The notes under the pieces are model-generated. The model searched no databases. It was given only the letters and a program-made list of their open reading frames with translations, and was not told the origin of the DNA. A stretch of DNA of 64,000 nt from GCA-2748575 sp965222725. GTDB taxonomy: Bacteria; Pseudomonadota; Gammaproteobacteria; Pseudomonadales; Ketobacteraceae. The stretch lies in contig OZ244969.1 of NCBI GenBank assembly GCA_965222725.1, forward strand, positions 806,001 through 870,000, given 5' to 3'. The position numbers and the translations under genes were made by a program. Shown one piece after another: positions 51,903-61,303 of this stretch. Position 1 is the first letter of the stretch; every line of letters begins with the position of its first letter.

Positions 51903-52267
51903 TTATTCAAAAGAAAGTCGGATGGATCGGCACCTCTTCTGTCGGGGAGCCTGATATGCTCGAAATAGAACTGGACCCGTCAGAGCAAAACAATGAAGGT
52001 TCCCTCAAGGTCAGAAAGGCTCCGGCCTGGCGATATGGTTTTTTTGCAACGATCGTTATACCAACTAAACAACCACTCTCACCTATCAACAACACCAGGA
52101 AACAGCCTTGACAAAGCAGGGGAAATGCATTGCTCGTGTCAAAATCGAGGCTGTTGATACAATCAATTTACACAGTGTTTACACATTCCTTGCGTTTTGT
52201 TTGAACGTTAGATCGATAGCCTTCTGGATACCCGATCTACACGATAATAAAACGAAAGGAGCTACTC
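51903..52267. other. intergenic region, nothing recognised
   Basis: 365 bases between the membrane protein and the DUF1996 lipoprotein. No gene, RNA or repeat is evident. AAAGGAG at its end (52255-52261) is the ribosome-binding site of the next gene, whose promoter must lie here. Confidence 0.5.
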
Positions 52268-53671
52268 ATGAGAATCCCCATAACAATCCCAACAGCCAGA
52301 CAGAACCTGGCTTTGTTGATGCTCACAGGTGCTTTAGCTGGCTGTGGCGGTATGGAAACCACTGGCGATTTAACGATTTCCTTTGAGACAATGCCGGAAG
52401 ACAGCACCAATTTACGCTATGCACAATTTGAGTTCAGCGCCCCCGATGGGGCCGGTTACGAATGCGCTCTCAATGAAAATACTTATGAAAGCTGCGAATC
52501 GCCGCTTTTTTTAAGTGACGTTGTTACCGGTAACAACCAGCTCAGTGTTCGGGCACTCGACGTGAACGGCCTGAACGGTGATTCAGAAACCTACATCTGG
52601 TTTGTGGAGGATGTGATCGCCACCGGGCATGACGATTTGATCGCCACCAATGTGTCCCCAAGCCCGGTGGCGGCCAATAGCTGGCGCGGCATTTTTCGTA
52701 TTAATTGTGATTTTTCCCACAGCAGCTACGACGATCCCATCGTGTTCCCCGGACAGGATGATGCAGCTCACCTGCACCGCTTTTACGGCAACACACTGGT
52801 GGATGAGAAAACCACAATGGAGTCGCTTTATACCCAAGGCGAATCCAGCTGCCAGGGAAACCTGTTGAACTTGTCCTCTTACTGGGTGCCTGCCTTGTTG
52901 GCACCCGTGTATGACCAGATTACAGGAGAGCGTGAACTGGACGAGAACGGTGATCCCGCGTGGCAAGTAGTACCCGCCGTGGTGGGCAACGATGATGAAG
53001 CCCATGAAGTATTTTATTATTCTGCCGGGGTAGATGATCTTGAATCCATTCAGCCCATTCCACCCGGCCTGCGCATGATCGCAGGGGACCACATGACCAT
53101 GCCGGGCGACGAGCAGGATTCAGCCATTGCGCGCTGGCATTGTCAGACCTGGGAATCCGACGACGCTACCAACCCGCTGTTCAGTGCCACCATTCCTGAA
53201 TGCGAAGAACCGGACAGGGTCAGAATGGATCTGTTTTTTCCCAGTTGCTGGGATGGCATAAACCTGGATTCAGATGATCATCGCAGCCACATGGCCTACC
53301 CGATCAACGACGGCGGCCCTGAAGGCACCCATTGCCCGGATTCTCACCCGGTACCGGTGGTTCGCGTAAGCTATCACTATGCCTTCGGCGTGATGCCCGA
53401 GTTTACTCACCCGGTGGAACGAAGCAGCAAAGGCTGGCGCCTTGCTGCGGATATGTATGAGGTAACAGACGATCAGGCCGGTGGCTTGTCGTTGCACGGT
53501 GACTGGTTTAATGCCTGGCACCCGTCGGTGATGGAAGCCATTCTGGAAAACTGTATTCAACAGGAACTGGATTGCCATGATGGTAATCTGGCGAATGGTT
53601 ACCGGCTGTCGGGCACTCGTGAGGGGACTCAGGAGGAACCGCCTATTTTGAATGACGGGATGGGTTACTAG
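52268..53671 (+). CDS. DUF1996 domain lipoprotein
   Basis: A 467-residue secreted protein with a lipobox LTGALAGCGG (Cys near 26). After about 90 residues of Ig-like sequence comes a DUF1996 domain: FRINCDFSH, AAHLHRFYGNT, FFPSCWDGINLDSDDHRSHMAYP (quoted in parts; Cys and His/Asp rich) and CPDSHPVPVVRVSYHYAF. DUF1996 is best known from fungal secreted proteins and some bacteria; its function is unknown. The conserved His, Asp and Cys suggest metal binding or catalysis. It has a strong ribosome-binding site and stands alone. Confidence 0.88.
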   Translation: MRIPITIPTARQNLALLMLTGALAGCGGMETTGDLTISFETMPEDSTNLRYAQFEFSAPDGAGYECALNENTYESCESPLFLSDVVTGNNQLSVRALDVNGLNGDSETYIWFVEDVIATGHDDLIATNVSPSPVAANSWRGIFRINCDFSHSSYDDPIVFPGQDDAAHLHRFYGNTLVDEKTTMESLYTQGESSCQGNLLNLSSYWVPALLAPVYDQITGERELDENGDPAWQVVPAVVGNDDEAHEVFYYSAGVDDLESIQPIPPGLRMIAGDHMTMPGDEQDSAIARWHCQTWESDDATNPLFSATIPECEEPDRVRMDLFFPSCWDGINLDSDDHRSHMAYPINDGGPEGTHCPDSHPVPVVRVSYHYAFGVMPEFTHPVERSSKGWRLAADMYEVTDDQAGGLSLHGDWFNAWHPSVMEAILENCIQQELDCHDGNLANGYRLSGTREGTQEEPPILNDGMGY

Positions 53672-53923
53672 CCCCCGTATTCAAGGGCACCCGTTGGCCG
53701 TTATCTGGCCCGGGTGTCCGGAATCACAGCCGGCTTAATCCTTATGCCTTTATTATCAGGGAGTTAGTACCTGTAAAAAGATTAGCGATTTAAAATCCTG
53801 GTCCGCTGGCAGCAACCTCCGCATGGTACAAAATCACCCAATTTGACCATATTACCGCCACTAACTAGCCTTAACTTATTAACACCAGCTAAATCAGGCC
53901 AACCGGCCCCCTCGGTACTTTTA

Positions 53924-56410
53924 ATGCGAAGCCCAGCTTATTCGCTCCAGCTGATACTGGTCGCACTTCTTGTAATACCGGCTGCCTTTGCGGAACCGGT
54001 TATTCTGAGCACGGAAGCGCAGGTCCAGAAACTGTCACCCCATCTCCGTTATCTGGAAGATACCAGCGGGGAGCTGGCGATTGCGAACATTCTGCAGAAT
54101 CCGGAACAGTTTCTCTGGCAGCGGGATGACAAGGACGTACCCAACTTCGGCTACAACACCCATCCGGTCTGGCTCCATTTTTCAATTGCCAATCCATCTG
54201 CAGTGGACGTAGAACGTTTTCTGGCGGTGAGTTATTCGCTGTTGGACAACGTGGATATCTACCGGGTGGTTGGCCGGCAGGTGCGGGAGCAATGGCAGCT
54301 GGGTGATACCAAACCCTTCAGTGAACGGGTGATTTACGACCGGAATTTTGTGGTGCCATTAACCCTGAAAGCCGGTACTACATCTCACATTTATCTGCGC
54401 GTACACACCACCAGTTCGCTACAACTGCCGATAGCCCTGTACGAACCCGGGCATTTTCATAAAGTTGAATTTCAGGAAGCCATACTGCAGTTTCTGTTTT
54501 ACGGGGGGCTGGCAGTAATGGCTATTTATAACCTGTTTATTTTTGTTTCGGTGCGCAGTCTCAGTTATTTGTTCTACGTAGGCTATATCGCTGCGGTAAT
54601 AGTGCTTTACCTGGCCGTACAGGGTTATGGCTTTCAGTTATTGTGGCCGGATCAGCCCTGGATTAATGCCAAACATATCACGTTGTTATCACCCTTAAGC
54701 GTCGGCATGGGTGTAATCTTTGCCATCAGCTTTCTGCAAACCAGAAAGTACAGCAGAAGATCACACCTTTACCTTGTTGGTCTGTGTGTCGTGCTGGTAA
54801 TCAGTTTCACGTTCAGCCTGTTTCTGCCCTATGCCACCATGATCAAACCCACACTGGTGCTTTCCATCACATCGGCTATTAGCGTCTTGGTAGTGGGCAT
54901 TCTGGTATGGCGCGCCGGCAATGTGTCTGCCCGTTATTACAACCTAGCCTGGGCCACCCTGCTGGTCAGTATCGTGATGTACGATATGAACAAGCTGGGC
55001 ATTCTGCCTCGCAATGCCATAACAGAAAACGGCATGCAGCTGGGCGTGTTACTGGAAGCCCTGTTACTCTCCTTTGCGCTAGCTGACCGCATTAACCGGG
55101 AACGCAGAGAAAAATTCGAAGCCCAGAAACTGGCCTTGCATAACGAAAACCTGGCACGGGAGGAGCACGAGCGTTATCTGCAAACCAAGCTGAAAGCCGA
55201 AGTGGATGAGCTGCGCGCCAAGGAAAATACTATTCGCGCCCAGGCCGAGAGCAAAGCCAAGAGCGAGTTTCTGGCCGCCATGAGCCATGAAATACGCACC
55301 CCCATGAACGGGGTTATTGGTATGTGTGAGATGCTCAAGCAGGGACAGCTTGATCCACAGTCAAAATATTACGTGAATATTATCGACAGTTCCGGCAAAG
55401 CCTTGCTGACGCTGATTAACGATATTCTCGATTATTCCAAGATCGAAGCGGGCAAAATGGAAATCGAACAGACTGATTTTGATCTTGCCCAACTGGTGAA
55501 AGAAGTGATCGCTGTGTTTGAATTAATGGCGCAGAAGAAGAATCTGAACCTGCGCAGCGTTATCGACAGGAACACACCGACGCTGCTCAAGGGTGACCCC
55601 AACCGTTTGCGCCAGATTTTGCTGAACCTTCTGGGAAATGCCTTCAAGTTTACCGAGAAAGGCAGCATTACCCTTTCCGTCAACGTTGTTGCAACGACCG
55701 AGAATGATATCTGTTTAAAGTTCGACGTAAAGGATACTGGCATTGGTATAAGCCCCGAAGGCCAGAGCAAGCTGTTCTCGGATTTTGCCCAGGCAGATTC
55801 ATCCACCAGCCGGGTTTACGGTGGCACTGGCCTGGGTCTTAGCATATCCAAAAAACTGGTGGTCCTGATGGGCGGTGAAATCAGCGTAGACAGTGAACAG
55901 GGTGTGGGTTCTTGCTTCTGGTTTACCGTTACCATGCAACCGGCAGACAAAACCTTTGCACCGGTTAACAATGAAGCCGGTGATAATCAGTACCGCGAAC
56001 TGCCCAACCTGAAAGTGCTGGTAGCGGAAGACAACACCGTAAACCAGATGGTGATCAGCAGTATGCTGAAAAAACTGGGGGTTGATATCCAGTTAACCGA
56101 CGATGGCCAGATGGCACTGGATTATTACCGGGAACACCATGATCAGGTGGATGCGATTCTGATGGATTGTGTGATGCCCGTTAAGGATGGCTACGATACC
56201 ACCCGCGAGATCCGCGAGTTTGAAAAACAGCATTCACTGCCTGCCACACCGGTATTTGCCCTGACCGCTCACGCCATGAGTGAACACCGCGACAAGAGCC
56301 TGGCCTGCGGTATGGATGATCATATCTGCAAGCCGGTGGAATTCCGCCAGCTCTACGAAAAGCTCTGTCAGGCGGCAACGCCACCACAGGCTTCTGGCAC
56401 TAACGGTTAA
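53924..56410 (+). CDS. hybrid sensor histidine kinase, 7TMR-DISM type
   Basis: About 828 residues. A signal peptide (to PAAFA-EP) is followed by a periplasmic DISM-type carbohydrate-binding-like domain (about 25-170), seven membrane helices (about 185-385) and a coiled coil (about 390-445). The kinase follows with phospho-acceptor His in MSHEIRTPMNG (His 455), then N, G1 and G2 boxes (NLLGNAFKFT, DTGIGIS, GTGLGLSI). A receiver domain has Asp in LMDCVMPVKDG (near 747) and Lys in CKPVEF. I chose the ATG at 53924 because the signal peptide begins there; a TTG 27 codons earlier is possible. No response-regulator gene is adjacent, so it is an orphan that may pass phosphate to a distant regulator. 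Confidence 0.92.
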   Translation: MRSPAYSLQLILVALLVIPAAFAEPVILSTEAQVQKLSPHLRYLEDTSGELAIANILQNPEQFLWQRDDKDVPNFGYNTHPVWLHFSIANPSAVDVERFLAVSYSLLDNVDIYRVVGRQVREQWQLGDTKPFSERVIYDRNFVVPLTLKAGTTSHIYLRVHTTSSLQLPIALYEPGHFHKVEFQEAILQFLFYGGLAVMAIYNLFIFVSVRSLSYLFYVGYIAAVIVLYLAVQGYGFQLLWPDQPWINAKHITLLSPLSVGMGVIFAISFLQTRKYSRRSHLYLVGLCVVLVISFTFSLFLPYATMIKPTLVLSITSAISVLVVGILVWRAGNVSARYYNLAWATLLVSIVMYDMNKLGILPRNAITENGMQLGVLLEALLLSFALADRINRERREKFEAQKLALHNENLAREEHERYLQTKLKAEVDELRAKENTIRAQAESKAKSEFLAAMSHEIRTPMNGVIGMCEMLKQGQLDPQSKYYVNIIDSSGKALLTLINDILDYSKIEAGKMEIEQTDFDLAQLVKEVIAVFELMAQKKNLNLRSVIDRNTPTLLKGDPNRLRQILLNLLGNAFKFTEKGSITLSVNVVATTENDICLKFDVKDTGIGISPEGQSKLFSDFAQADSSTSRVYGGTGLGLSISKKLVVLMGGEISVDSEQGVGSCFWFTVTMQPADKTFAPVNNEAGDNQYRELPNLKVLVAEDNTVNQMVISSMLKKLGVDIQLTDDGQMALDYYREHHDQVDAILMDCVMPVKDGYDTTREIREFEKQHSLPATPVFALTAHAMSEHRDKSLACGMDDHICKPVEFRQLYEKLCQAATPPQASGTNG

Positions 56411-56443
56411 ACGACCACAATTAGCTCATCACCTTTCAATGCC

Positions 56444-56480
56444 AAAAAAAAAGGCCCCTTTCCCTGTCGGGTCCGGGGCC
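56444..56480 (-). terminator. intrinsic terminator after the DUF2236 gene
   Basis: GGCCCC and GGGGCC form a stem. Read on the minus strand, it is followed by a run of nine T (A run at 56444-56452). It lies about 40 bases beyond the stop of the minus-strand DUF2236 gene. The convergent kinase gene may also use the stem. Confidence 0.8.
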
Positions 56481-56518
56481 AATCGGGTAGCAAACCAAAA
56501 AATCGGCAATAAATTTAT

Positions 56519-57481
56519 TTATGACACCAGATAGGGCTGGCCATATACCACTTGATTGGTCAACCGCAGGTGCCAGTTGGCTTTTTGCCCATGAATTCTG
56601 CGCATGGCTTCGTGGTAAGGGGGCAAATAGCGGATTGATTCGGGTCCGTTATTAAAAATGCCTTTCAGCAGTTTCACATCAAAATCAAATTTCGCTTTCA
56701 TTTTGGGGGTTACATCCGGGAAGCCAAAGGCCTGGGCCAGGCGTGGTGGCAGTATCACCGCGGTGTGAATTTCGTGGCGCGCCAGCAATGGTCGTAGTAC
56801 GGCTTTCATATGGAAGATGAAGGAAACCAGTTCACGGCCCACATCACCTACCGCCAGCTCATCGGATGCGACGGTGCGATCAAAGTATTCGATAAAGTCT
56901 TCCCAGGTGGTGGGAATGGCACTGTCCGGAATACCGAACAGATAGGCAAACAGTTTGGATTCCTGATAATACTGATCCCGTTGCGATTTGGTTACCGGTC
57001 CGTGGAACAGCTCATACATTTGCAGGCCGGTTACCCATAGGGTGGCGTGCACCCATAACATGGCCTCTACCTGATTGGCCATGTAGTCGGTGCCTTTTTC
57101 AAAGCGCCCGGTGGTTTCGGTGACCTGGCCAGAGATACCGGCATGGATATTATGTACTTTCAATGCGGAATCCAGCACCTGATCCAGGCTGCCGAACACC
57201 ATGGAATGTACATTCAAAAAGGTACGACGCAAACGGGCTAATGGTTCTGTCTGGGTTTTGGAATGCTGGTCAATGGCCTGCGACACCCAGGGGTGAGCAA
57301 GCTGCAACAGGTTAGCGGCACCGGCACCAAACAATACCGTAGTTTGTTTGTGCACTTCCCAGGCCATGGAGCCGGGGCCATAAATTCCCTCTACCGGGTC
57401 CAGCACTTTTTGTGACATGACTTCCAGCTGCGCGTGCAGGTCTTCTTTGGTGATGGCGTTATTAACAGTGTTATTTTTCAT
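56519..57481 (-). CDS. DUF2236 (oxygenase MpaB-like) protein
   Basis: About 320 residues, all-helical. Matches the DUF2236/MpaB family: YGPGSMAWEVHKQTTVLFGAG at the start, LLQLAHPWVSQAI with its conserved His, RLRRTF, and WVHATLWVTGLQMYE. MpaB-type enzymes bind haem and act as oxygenases, for example on polyisoprene or mycophenolate side chains; the substrate here is unknown. The ATG at 57481 has GGAG nine bases upstream and is preferred to a start 15 codons earlier. It sits in a minus-strand group with an unknown protein and a FadL-type porin, suggesting lipid or hydrocarbon oxidation. Confidence 0.88.
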   Translation of the reverse strand: MKNNTVNNAITKEDLHAQLEVMSQKVLDPVEGIYGPGSMAWEVHKQTTVLFGAGAANLLQLAHPWVSQAIDQHSKTQTEPLARLRRTFLNVHSMVFGSLDQVLDSALKVHNIHAGISGQVTETTGRFEKGTDYMANQVEAMLWVHATLWVTGLQMYELFHGPVTKSQRDQYYQESKLFAYLFGIPDSAIPTTWEDFIEYFDRTVASDELAVGDVGRELVSFIFHMKAVLRPLLARHEIHTAVILPPRLAQAFGFPDVTPKMKAKFDFDVKLLKGIFNNGPESIRYLPPYHEAMRRIHGQKANWHLRLTNQVVYGQPYLVS

Positions 57482-57539
57482 AGAACAACTCCGAAATAAT
57501 ATTTCCCTCTGTGAAAAATGTGCCAAAGCACAAGAAGCT

Positions 57540-58295
57540 TCAGGTTAGCCACATCCTGCTGGCAGTTTCCTGATCCAGCTCACCATAGCGCTGAATAAAA
57601 GGGCCCGGCCCCACAAGATTGGAAAAATATTTTGCCGCTGCCGTTTTTTGTTGTTCCGATAATTTGGGAACCAGTTTTTCGATTAACGCGTGCGTGGTTT
57701 TTTTCACAGCACCGACCGTGGTAACCGCAAGGGATTTCATTACACCTTTGAGCTTGAGAACTTTTACCGGCTCTTCAAACACCCAATAATTGGCTACATC
57801 CACCACGGCATGCAAAAACTGTATGCCATCGTTAATAATCACCGGGTTATCGGCTTCGCCAGCAAGAATCTTATCCCGGGTATTAACCCCGAGCCGGGCA
57901 AAGTCCACTTCTATTGGAAAGGAAATATCACCGAAGTCTTTGCCGTCCTGCTGCTGGGCCAGGCGTATCTGTTTCATGTATTTTGCCGCATTCACATGAT
58001 CTTCATGGCTCATTTTCTTTGCCACTTTACGCACCAGCATATGGCTGGACTTTTCCACCATATTTACCAGTGAGTGAATCAGTTTTATTAAACTGCTGCG
58101 CAGTTCCAGTTCCTGCGAGGGATTCAGCACAAAGGTTTCCACAGATTCCGCCACGAACAGATCCATTATTTCCAGCAACAGTTCCAGGTCCGGTTGCGCA
58201 TCCCGTTTTTCCATGGACTCCACATATTGCAACACCAGCTGATCCAGCCTGTCTGATGCCCGGTAGCGGATGTAGGCAGAACGCTTTTCACTCAT
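57540..58295 (-). CDS. alpha-helical protein, unknown function
   Basis: About 251 residues, soluble and helical, with no domain I recognise. Noteworthy are MSHEDHVNAAKYMKQIRLA, which resembles neither a kinase nor a known binding site, and a basic C-terminal half (VGAVKKTTHALIEKLVPKLSEQQ). I chose the ATG at 58295 over a TTG nine codons earlier. It lies between the FadL-type gene (27 bases away) and the DUF2236 gene, all on one strand, so it is probably part of one operon with them. Confidence 0.7.
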   Translation of the reverse strand: MSEKRSAYIRYRASDRLDQLVLQYVESMEKRDAQPDLELLLEIMDLFVAESVETFVLNPSQELELRSSLIKLIHSLVNMVEKSSHMLVRKVAKKMSHEDHVNAAKYMKQIRLAQQQDGKDFGDISFPIEVDFARLGVNTRDKILAGEADNPVIINDGIQFLHAVVDVANYWVFEEPVKVLKLKGVMKSLAVTTVGAVKKTTHALIEKLVPKLSEQQKTAAAKYFSNLVGPGPFIQRYGELDQETASRMWLT

Positions 58296-58322
58296 GGCTT
58301 TAACGACTCCTCTGCATTTCAA

Positions 58323-59972
58323 TTAAAAACGTGACGTATAACTGGCTTCAACCATGTAGGCAGTGACTTCGGATTTAAAATCGGTGCCTGCATAAGGGTT
58401 GTATAAAAAGTTATTGGCCTGATCCACGCTATTGGCGTTGGTACTGGTACCGGCAGGCACGTCCGCCTCGGCGTGCAGATAGCCAATAGCAAATTCAATG
58501 ATCTCGTGACCGGGTAAACGCATTTCAAAACCAAAGCCATACAGATCAGCATCCCCCAGTGGAATCAGCACGCCCTGCTTATCGTCCGGGATAGACGATT
58601 TACGTGGCTCGTAGCCAAAGCGAAATGCCATTTGATCGGTCCACTGGTATTCCAGCCCAATGGCCCAGTTCCAGCTACTTTCGTAATGACGGGGAATAGT
58701 CAGTGAACGCAAGCTGGAATATTCCGGCGCCAGAATATGCGCAATCCTGCCGAAATCCATGTCCTGATCAAACTCGATGGTAATACCATCCCAAACACTC
58801 CAGTCGGTCCACTTGGCATCCAGGTTGAGTTTTAAATCAGGTAACACCTGCACGCTGATGCCTGTGGCAAAGTGAGCCGGCAGCGTAAACTCGACTTTTG
58901 CCTTGCCGGTTTCTTCCCGCACGCCCTGGGGCAAACCACCAATGAGTCCGGACACAGTACGGTATAACGGCGATTGCCACAGGCCGGTAAAGGTATTCAC
59001 CCACTCATCACCATAAGACATGCTGTAGGTGCCCGACATGTTGGCCGTGGATTCAAACTGGTACACCGCCCCCCAGGCAAGCCAGGGATAGGGTTCCCAG
59101 ATCACACCCAGGTTCAGGTTCCAGACAAAATTGGTCTCGGCATCGTATTCCAGCCGCGCCACATTGGTGTAGGGGCTGATATTGGGGGTACTGGGATCTA
59201 CACCACACACATCCAGCACGGCGCCAATAAAATCACAGGCCTCCTGACGCTCCAGGCTGTTCTGTAGCTCACCGGCAATGGCCAGCAGTATGTTGGGTAC
59301 CCGTAGCTCAGTACCGGCGGTTACGCCCTGCCAGGAAAAGCCCACGGATGCACCTACAGACCATTCATCGGTGAGCTGTATGCCAACAGACGGGGAAAAG
59401 TAGGTGATTTTCATAAACGAGAGTTCGTCCCCCATGTAACGCCCGGGGTCATCGCCTTCCCGGGTATAGCCCGCTGCCAGTGGCGTGTACACCGAGGTAG
59501 CAAAGGTGACATTACTGCCCGGCGGGCTGAAGGAAGCACCACCCAAAGGCGCCACCAGAACAGGTAAGGGCCATTCGGTAATGCCTTCGCTAAAAGGCAG
59601 ACGCAAACCGATGGTGTCGGTTTCGCTGACCGTGTTGGACGCTTCGTCCTCCAGATCATAAATATCGATAAAGTCCTGGGTCACATCATCGTGATCCCCG
59701 AATTCCACCCGGAAATTGAACTGTGCCATCAGCAGCTTGAGGTTACGCTGCCGGCCTTTGAGTTTTGCCAGGCCAGCGGGATTGAAATGGATTGAATCAA
59801 TCCCCGGCGGGTCCGCGGTAACGGCATTACCCAATGCCAGCGCCTTTGCATTACCCAGTGTGAGGTTTTCCAATATCGCAGCCTGAGCAGATGGAGCCAG
59901 CCCTGCCACGGTAACCATGATTCCTGTTGCGAAAATTCCCTTTCGCAGCCCCCTGATTGCAAACAAAACCAA
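58323..59972 (-). CDS. FadL/TodX-family outer-membrane transporter
   Basis: A 549-residue outer-membrane channel for long-chain fatty acids or other hydrophobic compounds. A signal peptide (APSAQA-AI) is followed by the family start NAKALALGNAVTA, with GIDSIHFNPAGLAKLKG, the conserved NPAGL plug region. The barrel ends in SYTSRF with C-terminal Phe. Starts are ambiguous: the frame opens with TTG at 59972, and GAGGG lies better placed for another TTG two codons on (59966). It is divergent from the solute-binding protein gene (244 bases), which would share a control region. Confidence 0.9.
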   Translation of the reverse strand: MVLFAIRGLRKGIFATGIMVTVAGLAPSAQAAILENLTLGNAKALALGNAVTADPPGIDSIHFNPAGLAKLKGRQRNLKLLMAQFNFRVEFGDHDDVTQDFIDIYDLEDEASNTVSETDTIGLRLPFSEGITEWPLPVLVAPLGGASFSPPGSNVTFATSVYTPLAAGYTREGDDPGRYMGDELSFMKITYFSPSVGIQLTDEWSVGASVGFSWQGVTAGTELRVPNILLAIAGELQNSLERQEACDFIGAVLDVCGVDPSTPNISPYTNVARLEYDAETNFVWNLNLGVIWEPYPWLAWGAVYQFESTANMSGTYSMSYGDEWVNTFTGLWQSPLYRTVSGLIGGLPQGVREETGKAKVEFTLPAHFATGISVQVLPDLKLNLDAKWTDWSVWDGITIEFDQDMDFGRIAHILAPEYSSLRSLTIPRHYESSWNWAIGLEYQWTDQMAFRFGYEPRKSSIPDDKQGVLIPLGDADLYGFGFEMRLPGHEIIEFAIGYLHAEADVPAGTSTNANSVDQANNFLYNPYAGTDFKSEVTAYMVEASYTSRF

Positions 59973-60098
59973 ACCCTCGAATTATTGTGATGTTATTTTT
60001 TTGTTGCCCGTAGGCATTGCCAAATCGAGACAAAATGCAGAATATGTATCAACGTCTCAAAGATCAACTGCTTTTTACATCGAAACAACAAAAATCCT

Positions 60099-60113
60099 GT
60101 TCAGTATCTGAAC
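60099..60113. promoter_or_regulatory. perfect palindrome between divergent FadL and solute-binding protein genes
   Basis: GTTCAG TAT CTGAAC, an exact inverted repeat in the 244-base spacer, with a related TTCAG further on (60160-60185). A regulator of the lipid block, such as the Crp/Fnr-type protein encoded downstream, could bind here. No protein gene is supported in this spacer, though a frame crosses it. Confidence 0.45.
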
Positions 60114-60216
60114 AATTACGCCAACAACTGAAACCTAACCTGTTGCCTGGTAACGATTTTTCAGAAATTCAGGAAATTTCAGATCAACATTTGTTTACAG
60201 AAAGGGGAAATACGCA

Positions 60217-61239
60217 ATGCCAGGAAGATTCGGGAAAAGACTGCTGCAAACCATGGTCGTAATGGGCTCAAGCCTGCTGTTCAGCACCCTGGCCCACGGC
60301 CTGGTACCCCTGAAAATGTGTGCCCTGATGATGACCGGCGAAGGGGGCCCGGAGTCCCAGTATATTGCCGAGTATCAGGCAGCGGCCCTGAACTGGGGCG
60401 CCAAGATTACCTACAAGCCCTACATTAATGACCAGACCATTGCAGAAGAACTGAAGGCCGGTGCCTGCGATATTGCCAGCCTGACCAGCATCAGCGCCCG
60501 CAAGTTCAACAAGTTTACCGGTACGATTGACGCCCCTGCTGCCATACCCGATTACGATCACCTGCGCACTATCTTGCAAACGCTCACCAAACCGTCGGCC
60601 GCAAAGTATATGGCGGTCGGAGATTTTGAAGTGATCGGCATTCAGCCGGCAGGTGCCATTTACGTATTTACCAACGACCGGGATATTCAATCCATTGCGG
60701 ATCTTGCCGGTAAGAAGATGTCGGTACTGGATACCATGCCGCAAATGTCGAAGCTGGTAGTGGAACTGGGGATGACACCGGTGTCGTCTACCCTGACCAA
60801 TGTTTACCAAAAGTTTAACAATGGGGCCATTGATATCACCGGCGGGCCCGCTATTGTTTATGACCTGATGGAATTGCATAAGGGACTGGAACCCAACGGC
60901 GGTATTCTGGATGAACCGGTGTTGCAGGCCACTCTGCAGATTGTGGCCCGCAAGGATAAACTGCCGGAAGGATTCGGGCAGAAATCCCGGGAATTTATAA
61001 TGGCGCAGTTTGAACGCAGCCTGAAAATTATCCGCACGGCTGAGCAGAACATACCAGAAAAGCTGTGGATTAAAATGCCGGAAGAGCGCCGCAACGAATA
61101 CAACACCCGCACCCGTAACGTGCGGCTGCAGTTCCGTGAAGACGGATTTTTTGACAGTAAAATGCTGACCCTGCTACGCAAGGTACGCTGCAACAAGCGG
61201 CCGACCCTGGCGGAATGTACATCGGCGGATGCCGAGTAA
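60217..61239 (+). CDS. periplasmic solute-binding protein (DUF6091/TRAP-associated type)
   Basis: A 340-residue protein with a signal peptide (LAHG-LV). Its two-domain binding-protein fold has AEELKAGACDIASLTSISARKF and SIADLAGKKMSVLDT. The NNGAIDITGGPAIVYDLMEL segment echoes TRAP-type receptor proteins, as does the overall length. Four Cys residues, two near the C-terminus, could form disulfides. No permease is encoded next to it. It heads a plus-strand group with an acyl-CoA ligase and a regulator, so its ligand is probably a carboxylic or fatty acid. The distant TRAP permeases at the window start cannot be tied to it. Confidence 0.8.
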   Translation: MPGRFGKRLLQTMVVMGSSLLFSTLAHGLVPLKMCALMMTGEGGPESQYIAEYQAAALNWGAKITYKPYINDQTIAEELKAGACDIASLTSISARKFNKFTGTIDAPAAIPDYDHLRTILQTLTKPSAAKYMAVGDFEVIGIQPAGAIYVFTNDRDIQSIADLAGKKMSVLDTMPQMSKLVVELGMTPVSSTLTNVYQKFNNGAIDITGGPAIVYDLMELHKGLEPNGGILDEPVLQATLQIVARKDKLPEGFGQKSREFIMAQFERSLKIIRTAEQNIPEKLWIKMPEERRNEYNTRTRNVRLQFREDGFFDSKMLTLLRKVRCNKRPTLAECTSADAE

Positions 61240-61303
61240 CCTCAGCAAAAGACATTAAAACAGCAGTCACAAAAACAACAAACCACTGCAGAGAGGAAAA
61301 CCC

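Noticed and set aside
52108..52386. 92-codon frame overlapping the start of the DUF1996 gene.
   Set aside because: It overlaps a well-supported gene with a strong ribosome-binding site and has no domain.
60017..60262. 81-codon frame in the spacer between FadL and solute-binding protein genes.
   Set aside because: It runs into the solute-binding protein gene in another frame, has no ribosome-binding site, and covers the palindrome and promoter region.
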